A DNA stretch of 56,902 nucleotides from positions 1 through 56,902 of IMG/VR virus record IMGVR_UViG_3300042350_003263. One strand, written 5' to 3'. Position numbers and translations under genes: made by a program. The first letter of the stretch is position 1. Every line of letters starts with the position of its first letter. Below are positions 25,002 to 32,954 of the stretch, in pieces. The DNA comes from a virus. Below the pieces are notes generated by a model, which made no database searches, had not been told where the DNA came from, and saw only the letters and a list, made by a program, of their open reading frames with translations.

Positions 25002-25666
25002 TGAAAAAGTTCGTAGTCACAGGAACCCCTAGAAGTGGTACTACCTTTCTATGTGATTGTATAGCTAAACTTGATAATGTTTATATGAATGAGTCTAATC
25101 ACTATGAGCCATTCATATATGGTAGCAACATCTTAGATGAAGCTAAATATCTCTACAATCTAGAAAAAAACTATCCGAACAAGATCGTGGGATTTAAAGC
25201 ATTCCTTGGGGATTCTTTTTTCTTGCAAGATCATATGAAATCCTACGATCCTATTGTTATTATAAGACGGGATGTGAGTAAGGTTTTTCTGAGTCAATTG
25301 ATCTTAGGGAAAAAGGGAGCTGATAAAAATTTCAGTAGTAAAAATAGAAAAGGTATTGAATCTGTAGAATTCAATCGCAGATCACTTCAGTTCAATGCTA
25401 AAACTCTTTTGAAATGGTACTACTATGGGGAATTGATTCCTGCAAAGGTTAAACTTTATTTCGAAGATATCTTAGAGGGAAAGACCTATCCGGAGCTTGA
25501 TCAATATTTCGGAAATAAAATTGATTTGAATACGAATTACCAAGAGGCAGACCTTAGTGTCTATCACTCTGACTATGCCCCACTAATTAAATTCCTGAGA
25601 GATACTGCAATTTCTCTAGGACCGGAAAATTTTCCTGATTATATAAGGGAAAATCTGCATATATAG
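25001..25666 (+). CDS. Sulfotransferase-family protein (221 aa)
   Basis: ATG 25001 overlaps the gp33 stop (TGATG). The start 'FVVTGTPRSGTTFLCDCIA' is the 5'-phosphosulfate loop of PAPS sulfotransferases (G8-TPRSGTT15), and 'IVIIRRDVSKVFLSQLI' fits the 3'-phosphate-binding strand R..S. Full-length small enzyme of the Sulfotransfer family. More AT-rich than its neighbours, suggesting acquisition. The acceptor cannot be predicted: host surface sugars, a lipid or phage structures are possible. Confidence 0.85.
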   Translation: MKKFVVTGTPRSGTTFLCDCIAKLDNVYMNESNHYEPFIYGSNILDEAKYLYNLEKNYPNKIVGFKAFLGDSFFLQDHMKSYDPIVIIRRDVSKVFLSQLILGKKGADKNFSSKNRKGIESVEFNRRSLQFNAKTLLKWYYYGELIPAKVKLYFEDILEGKTYPELDQYFGNKIDLNTNYQEADLSVYHSDYAPLIKFLRDTAISLGPENFPDYIRENLHI

Positions 25667-25668
25667 TA

Positions 25669-25697
25669 TGTACTTCGGTACACATATATGGTATAAT
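25669..25697 (+). promoter_or_regulatory. Hairpin plus extended -10 promoter for gp32
   Basis: TGTAC-TTCG-GTACA hairpin (25669-25682) just after the sulfotransferase stop, then TGGTATAAT (25689-25697), an extended -10 with a perfect TATAAT. gp32 starts 35 nt later. The -35 region falls in the hairpin and has no consensus. Confidence 0.6.
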
Positions 25698-25732
25698 ACA
25701 CTGTTCATACAACGCAATATAAGGAACATAAC

Positions 25733-26647
25733 ATGTCTTTTGCAAATCTCAAGCGCAGCCGCAACTCTATCGACAAGCTCGTTCAAGCAGCTCAGTCCGC
25801 AGGCGGTGGCGAAAAATCCTCCTACAAAGATGATCGTCTCTGGAAGCCAACTGTCGATAAGATGGGTAATGGCTATGCGGTCATTCGTTTCCTTCCTGCA
25901 GCTGAAGGTCAAGATCTACCTTGGACTCGTTACTGGGATCACGGCTTCAAAGGCCCAACCGGTAAGTGGTACATCGAACGTTCTCTGACGACTCTCGGTC
26001 AAGAAGATCCTGTTGGTAAGCTCAACAGCAAACTCTGGAATATGTCTGATGACGATAAGTCAGAGACTCGTAAGCAAGCACGTGACCAGAAGCGTCGACT
26101 GCACTATGTTGCTAACGTTCTGGTTGTCTCAGATCCTGCTAACCCAGACAACGAAGGTAAAGTCTTCTTGTACGAGTTTGGTAAGAAGATCTTTGATAAG
26201 GTTATGGACGCCATGCAGCCTCAGTACGCTGATGAAACTCCTATGAACCCATTCGACTTCTGGGCTGGTGCTAACTTTAAGATCAAGATCCGTAAAGTCG
26301 ATGGTTGGGTCAACTATGATAAGTCAGAGTTTGATTCCCCTAGCGAACTCTTCGATGGTGATGAAACTAAGCTTGAAGGCACCTACAACTCCCTTCACGA
26401 TCTGGGCGAATATACCGATCCGAAGAACTATAAGAGCTACGCAGAGCTTGAGCGTAAGATGAATGAGGTGCTTGGCACTGATAAGGTTCTTACACCTACT
26501 CAAGAGGTTCAGCTTGGTAATCAATCATCTTCACGTACTATGCGTGAAGCTCCTCCACAGAACATCGAAGAGATGGTTTCCGAAGAGGATGAAGATGATA
26601 GCCAAGAGGATGTTACGAGTTACTTTGCTCGTCTCGCAAACGGTTAA
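25733..26647 (+). CDS. 32: gp32-like single-stranded DNA binding protein (304 aa)
   Basis: AAGGAAC before the ATG. N-terminal self-association region 'MSFANLKRSRNSIDKLVQA' (the T4 'LAST' type basic start), OB-fold core with 'YAVIRFLPAAEGQDLPW', 'HGFKGPTGKWYIERSLT' and 'VANVLVVSDPANPDNEGKVF' closely like T4 gp32, then an acidic tail ('EDEDDSQEDVTSYFARLANG'). There is no cysteine in the whole protein, so the T4 zinc site is absent, as in marine relatives. Coats ssDNA in replication and recombination. It converges with the tape-measure gene, stops overlapping by 4 nt. Confidence 0.95.
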   Translation: MSFANLKRSRNSIDKLVQAAQSAGGGEKSSYKDDRLWKPTVDKMGNGYAVIRFLPAAEGQDLPWTRYWDHGFKGPTGKWYIERSLTTLGQEDPVGKLNSKLWNMSDDDKSETRKQARDQKRRLHYVANVLVVSDPANPDNEGKVFLYEFGKKIFDKVMDAMQPQYADETPMNPFDFWAGANFKIKIRKVDGWVNYDKSEFDSPSELFDGDETKLEGTYNSLHDLGEYTDPKNYKSYAELERKMNEVLGTDKVLTPTQEVQLGNQSSSRTMREAPPQNIEEMVSEEDEDDSQEDVTSYFARLANG

Positions 26648-28455
26648 GGTAGAGCCTCGATATACTGAACATCCATTGAGCTTAGGCCGTCGCCTGCACC
26701 AATTTGATTGTTCTGTACAGTAGTGCTACCAGCATTATAGGTTGATCCGAATACTACATTATTAGAGGCGGCTCCGGCCGCCTTCATATTTGCTACTTCT
26801 TCCTCGAGTTGTTTCATCTCTGATGATTTTGGTGGTGGTGTATAAGGGGTTACCCCACTCTGAAGATCCGCTCCGCTAGATGCGAATCTTCCACGACCAG
26901 CATATCCTGCAGCTCGCGCACCCGCGTAAGATTTCGTTCTAGTGATATTATCTGCTTTGAATTGATCATGTAACACAACTGCAGCTTCTTCAAGCTGCTT
27001 ACCGGTCATATTGGCGACATCTTTCAGACCTAATTCATCAATAACCCGAGGTTCCAGTTGTTTTAAGTTATTATGAAGTAGTTTTATATCTTCAATCTTA
27101 CTTGGGCCACCTTCACGCATCATCAAAATCATATCATTATAGGTTTTTGCTCCAAAGCCAGTACGGGTCCCGTCGGCTAAGTCAGAAGGCATTAATGCAA
27201 GTTGGGCTGCTAGAAGTGACCCAGATCCTAATACTCTTGCTGTAGTCCCAGCTGCTCTGGCGACGCTAGCGCCTGTAGCTGTGGAAGATTTGCTAGCAAT
27301 CGATGCTGTAACACGAGCTGCTTCTTCAGCCTGGCCGATTGGATCTAGTAAATTTAATCCTCTAAGACCGGTGTCTGCACCAACTCTCCCCATATCTCCT
27401 GCACTAATACCAGCAGGTTTTTTAGTTGGTATATTTTTTAGGGCATCTTCAACAGAAACAAATTTACCAGATGCATCTTTTAGTTGAGCCCCAGTCTTGT
27501 TGTTAACAACGGTGTATCCCTTAGCCTCAAGTTCTTTTAAAACATCAGCAGAGATTTCACTAATTTTTGTTTTAGGTTTCTTAACAGTAGATTCGATTGG
27601 GGCTGCTGATTTAGTTTCCGATTCATTTATAGTATAAGCAGCAACCCCTCTCATTTCAGCTAAGGCTTTAGCTTGAACTTTTTTGTCCTGTAAATTTTTA
27701 GTTGCCTTTGCTTCCATCTCTATTTTCTTAAGATCAGCTTCTCTTTGTTTAGCTTCGAATCTCTTTACTTCTGCATTTGTAGCTGCATTGGCCTTTGCTA
27801 TTTTTTCTTTTTCGGCTGCTTCTGCTACACGTATTTTGTCTTGAGCCTCTTGAACCCTCCCCTGGCGGTTCATAGCTTTAGCTTCTTTTTCTGCTAATTT
27901 TTGTCTCTTATTGGCTTCAGCAGATTCTGATCTTAGTCTTTCTTCTTGTCTTTTTAGACGTTCAGCTTCTGCACGTTCCACTAATCTTTGATCTTTTGAT
28001 TTTCTACGGAGTTCTTCTGCCTCTGCTCTTTGAATACCTCTTTGAGTTTTTACTCTATCATCAAATACATTTTTTAATGCTTTTGCAGATTCAGATAAAC
28101 CAGTTAAAGCTACCGCCAAACCACCAGCAACCAGGCCTCTTAATGCTGCAAAAGCCGCTGCGATTAATGCAAAATCCTTTAACGAATCTAAAACATTTTT
28201 TGCTTCTTTTTTAGAAGTTTCGGCTAATCCGCTAGCTAATGTATCAGGTTTTTCCTTTGCAAACCCTTTTAAAAGCTTATTTCTTTCACGCTCGGCTTCT
28301 AGTTCATCTCCTCTACGATTTTTTATATCCTGAAGGAAGGCCTTCAGATTGTTATCAATCCTACCCAGAGATTCATTACCAGTTTTTTGACCTTCGAGAA
28401 TTTTTTTATCATTCTCTTGGATCAATTCGCCGATTTCTTTTAACGTGATAGTCAT
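26644..28455 (-). CDS. Coiled-coil tape-measure/baseplate hub protein candidate (603 aa)
   Basis: Layout: N-terminal helices (1-85), a hydrophobic alpha-helical stretch about 92-120 ('FALIAAAFAALRGLVAGG'), a long charged coiled coil about 130-275 rich in A/E/K/R, a mixed domain, and a C-terminus 'GSTYNAGSTTVQNNQIGAGD' of tape-measure style. Its position directly after the gp26-like chaperone and its -1 extension is the usual tape-measure position; T4 gp29, the tape-measure equivalent, has a similar length. Start ATG 28453-28455 lies next to the extension's stop. Confidence 0.7.
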   Translation of the reverse strand: MTITLKEIGELIQENDKKILEGQKTGNESLGRIDNNLKAFLQDIKNRRGDELEAERERNKLLKGFAKEKPDTLASGLAETSKKEAKNVLDSLKDFALIAAAFAALRGLVAGGLAVALTGLSESAKALKNVFDDRVKTQRGIQRAEAEELRRKSKDQRLVERAEAERLKRQEERLRSESAEANKRQKLAEKEAKAMNRQGRVQEAQDKIRVAEAAEKEKIAKANAATNAEVKRFEAKQREADLKKIEMEAKATKNLQDKKVQAKALAEMRGVAAYTINESETKSAAPIESTVKKPKTKISEISADVLKELEAKGYTVVNNKTGAQLKDASGKFVSVEDALKNIPTKKPAGISAGDMGRVGADTGLRGLNLLDPIGQAEEAARVTASIASKSSTATGASVARAAGTTARVLGSGSLLAAQLALMPSDLADGTRTGFGAKTYNDMILMMREGGPSKIEDIKLLHNNLKQLEPRVIDELGLKDVANMTGKQLEEAAVVLHDQFKADNITRTKSYAGARAAGYAGRGRFASSGADLQSGVTPYTPPPKSSEMKQLEEEVANMKAAGAASNNVVFGSTYNAGSTTVQNNQIGAGDGLSSMDVQYIEALP

Positions 28456-28638
28456 TTACTTCATCTCTTTCATTCGTTGTTCTCGTTCTTTCATCTGATT
28501 AATCACAAGAGTAACATAAACTTCCCTTTCCCACGGAATCATATTGTAAAGATCATCCAGTGAATAATTATGATTTTCCATTAATTGAAAATTAGTTTCA
28601 TAATGATTCAACAAAGAGTCATGGGAAAGGCCTATTCG
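28456..28638 (-). CDS. -1 frame extension of the gp26-like protein (60 aa)
   Basis: Open frame running from the slippery site to TAA at 28456-28458: begins 'RIGLSHDSLLNHYETNFQ' and contains 'YSLDDLYNMIPWEREVYVTL', ending in a charged helix. Its only ATG (at 'MENHNY') has no Shine-Dalgarno, and translation by -1 slip at 28638-28644 joins it to the gp26-like protein. This mirrors the G/GT tail assembly chaperone pairs made just upstream of tape-measure genes. Confidence 0.7.
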   Translation of the reverse strand, partial: RIGLSHDSLLNHYETNFQLMENHNYSLDDLYNMIPWEREVYVTLVINQMKEREQRMKEMK

Positions 28639-29354
28639 AAAAAACTTGCTAATCCCCTAACAGTTGTTTTGTTATCATAACCGCAAGATCCGCATTTATA
28701 TTTTATATCCAATTTTAGTTCTGGCATATTCAGAACAAATTTACGGAGTTTTTCAAACTGAGCAGAAGTCATTCCATTGACAAATTCTTCAATCGCTTCC
28801 TTTGACTCTTCCTTCATAACTACCCGTTCATCTTCAGCAAGAACAGCTTCAATACTGTTAATGATTATATTGTAGATTCTATCCACGTCAGTTTCACTGT
28901 TTCTTAATTCTGGGATATTCATAATATCGAAGTACGAAAGATATTTCATTTCAATTGATACTTTATTTGTCAGTTCAATTATATTACTAACTTCTTTATC
29001 GATTTCAACTTCAACATCATTTAGATTAACAGTTACTCTATTTTCGTGCTCACAGTTATCTTCAGCACATAGCAATATTAATTCTACGGTTTCCCCTACG
29101 GATTTCGATCTAATCTGTAAAAATAAATACTCAGCATCAAATGAAGTTAATTTTTTTACATCTATTTCATCTTCTAGACAAGATTTTATCAGATCCAGTG
29201 TGGCTCTTGTTATTTGATTTATATCGCCAGTCTCGGCAGCTATTAATAGTACTTTTTCTTCTTTTACTAGATAAGGCCTAAATCTTGTTTTCCTGTTCAT
29301 TGAAGGTATAACCAAATCATACTTAGGGGTATCATTTAACTTAGGTAGTGCCAT
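28632..29354 (-). CDS. 26: gp26-like baseplate/tail assembly protein (240 aa)
   Basis: Matches the T4_baseplate (gp26) family: 'KYDLVIPSMNRKTRFRPYLV' and 'EEKVLLIAAETGDINQITRA' at the N-terminus, 'SFDAEYLFLQIRSKSVGE' and two cysteine pairs, 'CAEDNCEHEN' and 'YKCGSCGYDNKT', that may bind zinc. In T4, gp26 acts in hub assembly. Here it lies between a tube-fold protein and a tape-measure candidate and ends in a slippery TTTTTTC, so I infer it also acts as the tail assembly chaperone. Confidence 0.85.
   Translation of the reverse strand: MALPKLNDTPKYDLVIPSMNRKTRFRPYLVKEEKVLLIAAETGDINQITRATLDLIKSCLEDEIDVKKLTSFDAEYLFLQIRSKSVGETVELILLCAEDNCEHENRVTVNLNDVEVEIDKEVSNIIELTNKVSIEMKYLSYFDIMNIPELRNSETDVDRIYNIIINSIEAVLAEDERVVMKEESKEAIEEFVNGMTSAQFEKLRKFVLNMPELKLDIKYKCGSCGYDNKTTVRGLASFFE
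28638..28644 (-). other. -1 ribosomal slippery heptamer (U UUU UUC)
   Basis: In the gp26-like frame the codons are AGT TTT TTC GAA TAG; the heptamer T-TTT-TTC fits X-XXY-YYZ. A -1 slip leads into the open extension frame (28638 down to 28456). The zero-frame stop lies 3 nt after the slip site. No clear downstream stimulatory hairpin. Confidence 0.75.
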
Positions 29355-29372
29355 TTCAATCGTCCTTATAAT

Positions 29373-30083
29373 TTAGAATATTTTATTCAAGAGTTCTTCA
29401 GCTTTGTTTTCTAAAAAGCTTTCTAGCTTATATAGCGGATTTACAGTAGATTCCCAATTTCTGTAGGAAAGTTGTACGGTTAATTCGATTACATCATCGG
29501 TTCTAGCATTTCCTAGTTCAATCGCATTCATAGTGGTAGGAAATGCATTTTTTAATACACATTCATAAACAATCTGATTACCGCCTAAAAAGGATACGTC
29601 TAAACTCCCTTGAGCGAGATTAATCGGTCCTAGACTTGGTAACTTCTTCGCTATAAGACTTGGTATAAAAGGTATATTAATAGGGGTTTGGTATATCGGT
29701 AGATCGAAGCCTTTGGTCAGCTGCTGGATTCTTATATCAAAGGCATAGTCCTTTAAATATCCTACTTCCAGTGAAGACTGATTAATACAAAGATTCTGCC
29801 AGCGCTCGAAGTATGTTCGAATACCATAATCGTTTAAGAGTAAGAATGTAAGTGAAACATCATCATAGGCTTGGTCATAAGCAATCTTCTGATTAATTAG
29901 ACCGATCTTTTTCTCCTGAGTCATAATCTGACGGCCAGGAATATTCACTGAGCTACAAAGAAGATTCACCTCTTCAGAAGTAGCGCCAGCGATTGCAGGA
30001 AAGAATACTCTATAGACGTTCCCACGGGCGATGCCATACTTTCTCGATACTAGCGATTTCAGTTTATCGATCGAATCAGCCAT
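29373..30083 (-). CDS. Tail-tube-fold baseplate protein (gp54/gp19-like, 236 aa)
   Basis: 'ARGNVYRVFFPAIAG', 'LCSSVNIPGRQIMTQEKKIG' and 'DVSLTFLLLNDYGIRTYFERW' are typical of the gp19-type tube fold (strand, ring-facing loop, helix). At 236 aa it is longer than the T4 tube protein (about 163 aa) and shorter than gp54 (about 320 aa); a gp54 tube-initiator role fits the baseplate context. The gene starts within the last codons of the upstream gene (overlap 8 nt). Confidence 0.75.
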   Translation of the reverse strand: MADSIDKLKSLVSRKYGIARGNVYRVFFPAIAGATSEEVNLLCSSVNIPGRQIMTQEKKIGLINQKIAYDQAYDDVSLTFLLLNDYGIRTYFERWQNLCINQSSLEVGYLKDYAFDIRIQQLTKGFDLPIYQTPINIPFIPSLIAKKLPSLGPINLAQGSLDVSFLGGNQIVYECVLKNAFPTTMNAIELGNARTDDVIELTVQLSYRNWESTVNPLYKLESFLENKAEELLNKIF

Positions 30084-30666
30084 TTATTTTCCTTCTAGAA
30101 TCTCTATAGACCTGCGTCTTTGTAGCTTTTTGGAAATCAGCTGTTGGTAGAAATGTAGCAATTTCCCATTCTGGCGATTCAACCATCGCAAACCTTGATC
30201 TTACCTGTGAATTCAGATAATGCTTTATACAGGGTTTAAAATATTTCATCTTACCCGCTCTTTGTAGCATATTATAGGTCACGTTAAATTTCGTGGTCTC
30301 GTTATAGATTTTATTATTCGTTACATCTAGAAGAGAATCTAAGAACTTTGCTCTTAAAACTGGCGGAAGGTAGTGTAGGTTTAACCCCAGGAATCCACCT
30401 TCCGCCGGACCGATTACAATCACTAAAGGGAAAGTGTCATAATAAGGCAAAGTATCTTTATGTTTTGGATCATAATAAAACATGTACATGTTTCCTATGA
30501 CTCCCCTATTCTTTAACTGAATAGGTTCTTCTTTCATTAATTGACTACGATTAATATTTTTTAACTGCGCAGATTTCAGTCTGAACCATTCGCGAGATTC
30601 GCGGGTTCGAAGAGTTAACCCCTTACGGAAAGCTTCGATTTCGAGTGTATAGAATAAATTTGACAT
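30076..30666 (-). CDS. Conserved T4-like morphogenesis protein, unknown role (196 aa)
   Basis: 'NMYMFYYDPKHKDTLPYYDTFP', 'LVIVIGPAEGGFLGLNLHYLPP' and 'AMVESPEWEIATFLPTADFQKA' are conserved blocks I recall from unnamed proteins of marine T4-like phages next to gp4. Basic overall. It sits between gp4 and the tube-fold gene, so a head-tail or baseplate hub assembly role is likely, but I cannot match it to a numbered T4 protein. Confidence 0.6.
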   Translation of the reverse strand: MSNLFYTLEIEAFRKGLTLRTRESREWFRLKSAQLKNINRSQLMKEEPIQLKNRGVIGNMYMFYYDPKHKDTLPYYDTFPLVIVIGPAEGGFLGLNLHYLPPVLRAKFLDSLLDVTNNKIYNETTKFNVTYNMLQRAGKMKYFKPCIKHYLNSQVRSRFAMVESPEWEIATFLPTADFQKATKTQVYRDSRRKING

Positions 30667-30674
30667 GCTACTAT

Positions 30675-31160
30675 TTATGTTGATTTCTTAGGCTTTTTGT
30701 AAGGCTTTAATTGTTTTGTAGATTTTGGCTTAATACCCATTTGCTCTAGTGTATCTTCTGTCCAGATTTGAAATCCCCATCCATTGTCCGCTGCAAACTT
30801 CTGTGCTGCAGCCCATTTGTTCATATTCTTTACGTAGGTCAGGCCTTCGTTAATGTACTGCTTTGTTTTTCTACCAGCAAATGTAGGCGGGGTGGTTTCT
30901 TTCTTCGGCTTAATCTCCACAAGAACTGTAGTGTTGTTCGAGAAAGTTATTTTTAGATCCATAAAATAGCGATGGTACTTCTTATCTACCTCGTAGAAAT
31001 ATGGTATAACAACCTCTTCACTTGACCAGCTTTTTACCTCATTACTTTCATCACACCATTTAAAGCAATACTTCTCCCAAAGCGATCTATACACCACATT
31101 GGTAAAATCGCCTTTATATTTACTTGCGTTTTTAACGCGGTATTTCCCAGAATAAGCCAT
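30675..31160 (-). CDS. 4: gp4-like head completion nuclease (161 aa)
   Basis: 'SGKYRVKNASKYKGDFTNVVYRSLWE' and 'KSWSSEEVVIPYFYEVDKKYHRYFMD' match T4 gp4 in order and length. The fold is TnsA-endonuclease-like: E in 'RSLWEKY', D in 'YFMDLKI' and E-x-K in 'VLVEIKPKKET' form the D-ExK active site. It trims or completes packaged heads before tail joining. First gene of the leftward late block, behind its own late promoter. Confidence 0.9.
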   Translation of the reverse strand: MAYSGKYRVKNASKYKGDFTNVVYRSLWEKYCFKWCDESNEVKSWSSEEVVIPYFYEVDKKYHRYFMDLKITFSNNTTVLVEIKPKKETTPPTFAGRKTKQYINEGLTYVKNMNKWAAAQKFAADNGWGFQIWTEDTLEQMGIKPKSTKQLKPYKKPKKST

Positions 31161-31169
31161 AAAATTCCA

Positions 31170-31177
31170 TATAAATA
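31170..31177 (+). promoter_or_regulatory. T4-type late promoter (rightward)
   Basis: Exact TATAAATA 32 nt before the gp48 start at 31210; faces away from a second late promoter 15 nt further on. Confidence 0.8.
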
Positions 31178-31191
31178 ATGCTAGATTCCAT

Positions 31192-31199
31192 TATTTATA
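31192..31199 (-). promoter_or_regulatory. T4-type late promoter (leftward)
   Basis: TATTTATA on the + strand is TATAAATA on the - strand, 31 nt before the gp4 start (31160). Overlapping transcription start zones with the rightward promoter at 31170. Confidence 0.78.
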
Positions 31200-31209
31200 A
31201 GGAAACCAC

Positions 31210-32217
31210 ATGAAGGGTTTTTTCACATACCCCTTAGAGAATCAAGATGATTATAAGGGGAAGATGATATTTCAAGTGGTAAATGAAGCCGCTGAAAGAA
31301 ATATCCAGATTGATTATGGGGGATTTGCTGGTTCTGTCATATCAGCCGCTGCGGAAACGGTAGCTACTGTAGCTGAAGCAGGTTTAACTGCTATCGGTAC
31401 AGGCATCGCACAAGCTACTGGTATTGGTTCTACGCCTGGATCTTTTGCTTTTAATAGAACAGGCAATGAATATAAAGGGGCTAGTAAAGAGCTTACTGCT
31501 CTTACCGATAGGAAAGTGACCCTTTATCTCCCACAAGCGATTCAGATTCAAGATGCTGCGACATATGATAACAACGTAGAGCTTGGTGCTATCGGTGGTG
31601 GCATTATGAATTCTGCTGAAAATAATAGAAATAATTTCAATATTGGTAATGCAATCTCCAGTGCAACTACGAGTATTAACAATACTATAAAAGCTCTTTC
31701 GAGAGGTGACGTAACTGCTATTTCCCAAGAACAAGCCTCTATTGCTTCTCAGATGCTTCTGAAGAATGCTGGTGCAACTGGAGCATCCGCCGGTCTTGCT
31801 CTCGGAGCTATTACCGGGGTCACAGCTAACCCGAATCTTAGAACTCTGTTTAGATCTGTTCCTATTCGTAACTTCTCTTTTACATTTACACTAATGCCAT
31901 CGAGTCAAAGAGAAGCCGAACAGATTAGATCAATCGTTCAGTTCTTCAGAGAAGAGTTATACCCAGAAGCATTATCCGTTGGCGGGATCGATTATGGATA
32001 TAAATTCCCGAATCGAATGCTGATAAAAATGATCTATAAAGATAGGGAAATACCAGGTATTAAATTCTTACCTGTGTATCTTCAAAACTTTAATGCTGTC
32101 TATAACCCAAATGGTATGGGAATGCACAAAGACGGTAATTGGTCGGAAGTACAGATTACAATGACATTCACCGAGACTAAGCCACTTGCAAAACAAGATA
32201 TCGAAAGAGGCTACTAA
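31210..32217 (+). CDS. 48: gp48-like baseplate tail-tube cap (335 aa)
   Basis: AAGGAAACCACATG start. 'MKGFFTYPLENQDDYKGKMIF' is the typical beginning of gp48-type proteins; an alanine/glycine-rich middle precedes a tube-like C-terminal domain ('VPIRNFSFTFTLMPSSQREAE', 'WSEVQITMTFTETKPL'). T4 gp48 (364 aa) caps the baseplate and starts the tail tube with gp54. First gene of the rightward baseplate operon; the stop overlaps the next start. Confidence 0.85.
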   Translation: MKGFFTYPLENQDDYKGKMIFQVVNEAAERNIQIDYGGFAGSVISAAAETVATVAEAGLTAIGTGIAQATGIGSTPGSFAFNRTGNEYKGASKELTALTDRKVTLYLPQAIQIQDAATYDNNVELGAIGGGIMNSAENNRNNFNIGNAISSATTSINNTIKALSRGDVTAISQEQASIASQMLLKNAGATGASAGLALGAITGVTANPNLRTLFRSVPIRNFSFTFTLMPSSQREAEQIRSIVQFFREELYPEALSVGGIDYGYKFPNRMLIKMIYKDREIPGIKFLPVYLQNFNAVYNPNGMGMHKDGNWSEVQITMTFTETKPLAKQDIERGY

Positions 32218-32954
32218 TGTCTAAATTCTTCAATAATTTTCCACTACTCGCCTATAATTTTGGTGATGAAAATAAGCCTTCTATTTTCCAAAACATCTCT
32301 GCCTATATCTCAATCATAGATGAGATAAAAGACGAAGTTTCTGCTTATAATACGATTTTCATTGATGACGATGAAAGACCAGATACACTATCATATAAGT
32401 TATACAACGATGAAAGCTATTACTGGACTTTCTTCTACTTGAATGAGGATATCCGTGAAAGCGGCTGGCCGATGAATGAATTAGAGATTTACGATAAAGC
32501 AAAATTATATTATCCAAACTACACAGTTACCACAAGAGCACCAATATATGATATCTTTTTAGAAGGTGATACCGTTCTTGGTTTATCCTCTGGTACAACT
32601 GGCGTGGTGGTAAAAAGATATCTGGATCTAGGTCAAATTGTTATTGCAAAAGATACGACTACTAGAGAATTCAGACAGACTGAATTGATTCGTGCAAATA
32701 ATAATATCGCAGACCAGGTTGCTTTAACTAGTTCTGTGGTGCAATATAATTCGGTACATCACTATGAAAACTCCTCGAAGATCTGGGTGGACATCGATCC
32801 ATTTAGTCCTAGTCTTTCGGGTCTTACCCCTATAACCTACCTCGATCGAATCCTTGCTAAGAATACCGAGTTAAGAGAAATAAAAGTCTTTACAACAGAA
32901 ACAGTTACTCAGATCCAATCTGAGTTTAATAAGCTTCTTCTGAGAGGAACCTAA
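32217..32954 (+). CDS. 53: gp53-like baseplate wedge protein (245 aa)
   Basis: 'DERPDTLSYKLYNDESYYWTFF' and 'YLNEDIRESGWPMNELE' are the gp53 signature (the part that reads 'rPe.la..iYG...ywW.l...N' in T4). A beta-rich insertion 'TVLGLSSGTTGVVVKRYLDLG' follows. gp53 clamps neighbouring wedges during baseplate assembly. One-base overlaps on both sides show tight coupling. Confidence 0.85.
   Translation: MSKFFNNFPLLAYNFGDENKPSIFQNISAYISIIDEIKDEVSAYNTIFIDDDERPDTLSYKLYNDESYYWTFFYLNEDIRESGWPMNELEIYDKAKLYYPNYTVTTRAPIYDIFLEGDTVLGLSSGTTGVVVKRYLDLGQIVIAKDTTTREFRQTELIRANNNIADQVALTSSVVQYNSVHHYENSSKIWVDIDPFSPSLSGLTPITYLDRILAKNTELREIKVFTTETVTQIQSEFNKLLLRGT

Noticed and set aside
27281-28448. Rightward frames opposite the tape-measure candidate
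   Set aside because: Shadows of the leftward 603-aa gene, without ribosome binding sites; the same applies to the other short frames lying opposite or within long structural genes.
30672-30679. Leftward CATAAATA late-promoter-like site
   Set aside because: One mismatch, and the start would fall at or after the ATG of the gene at 30666, leaving no leader.
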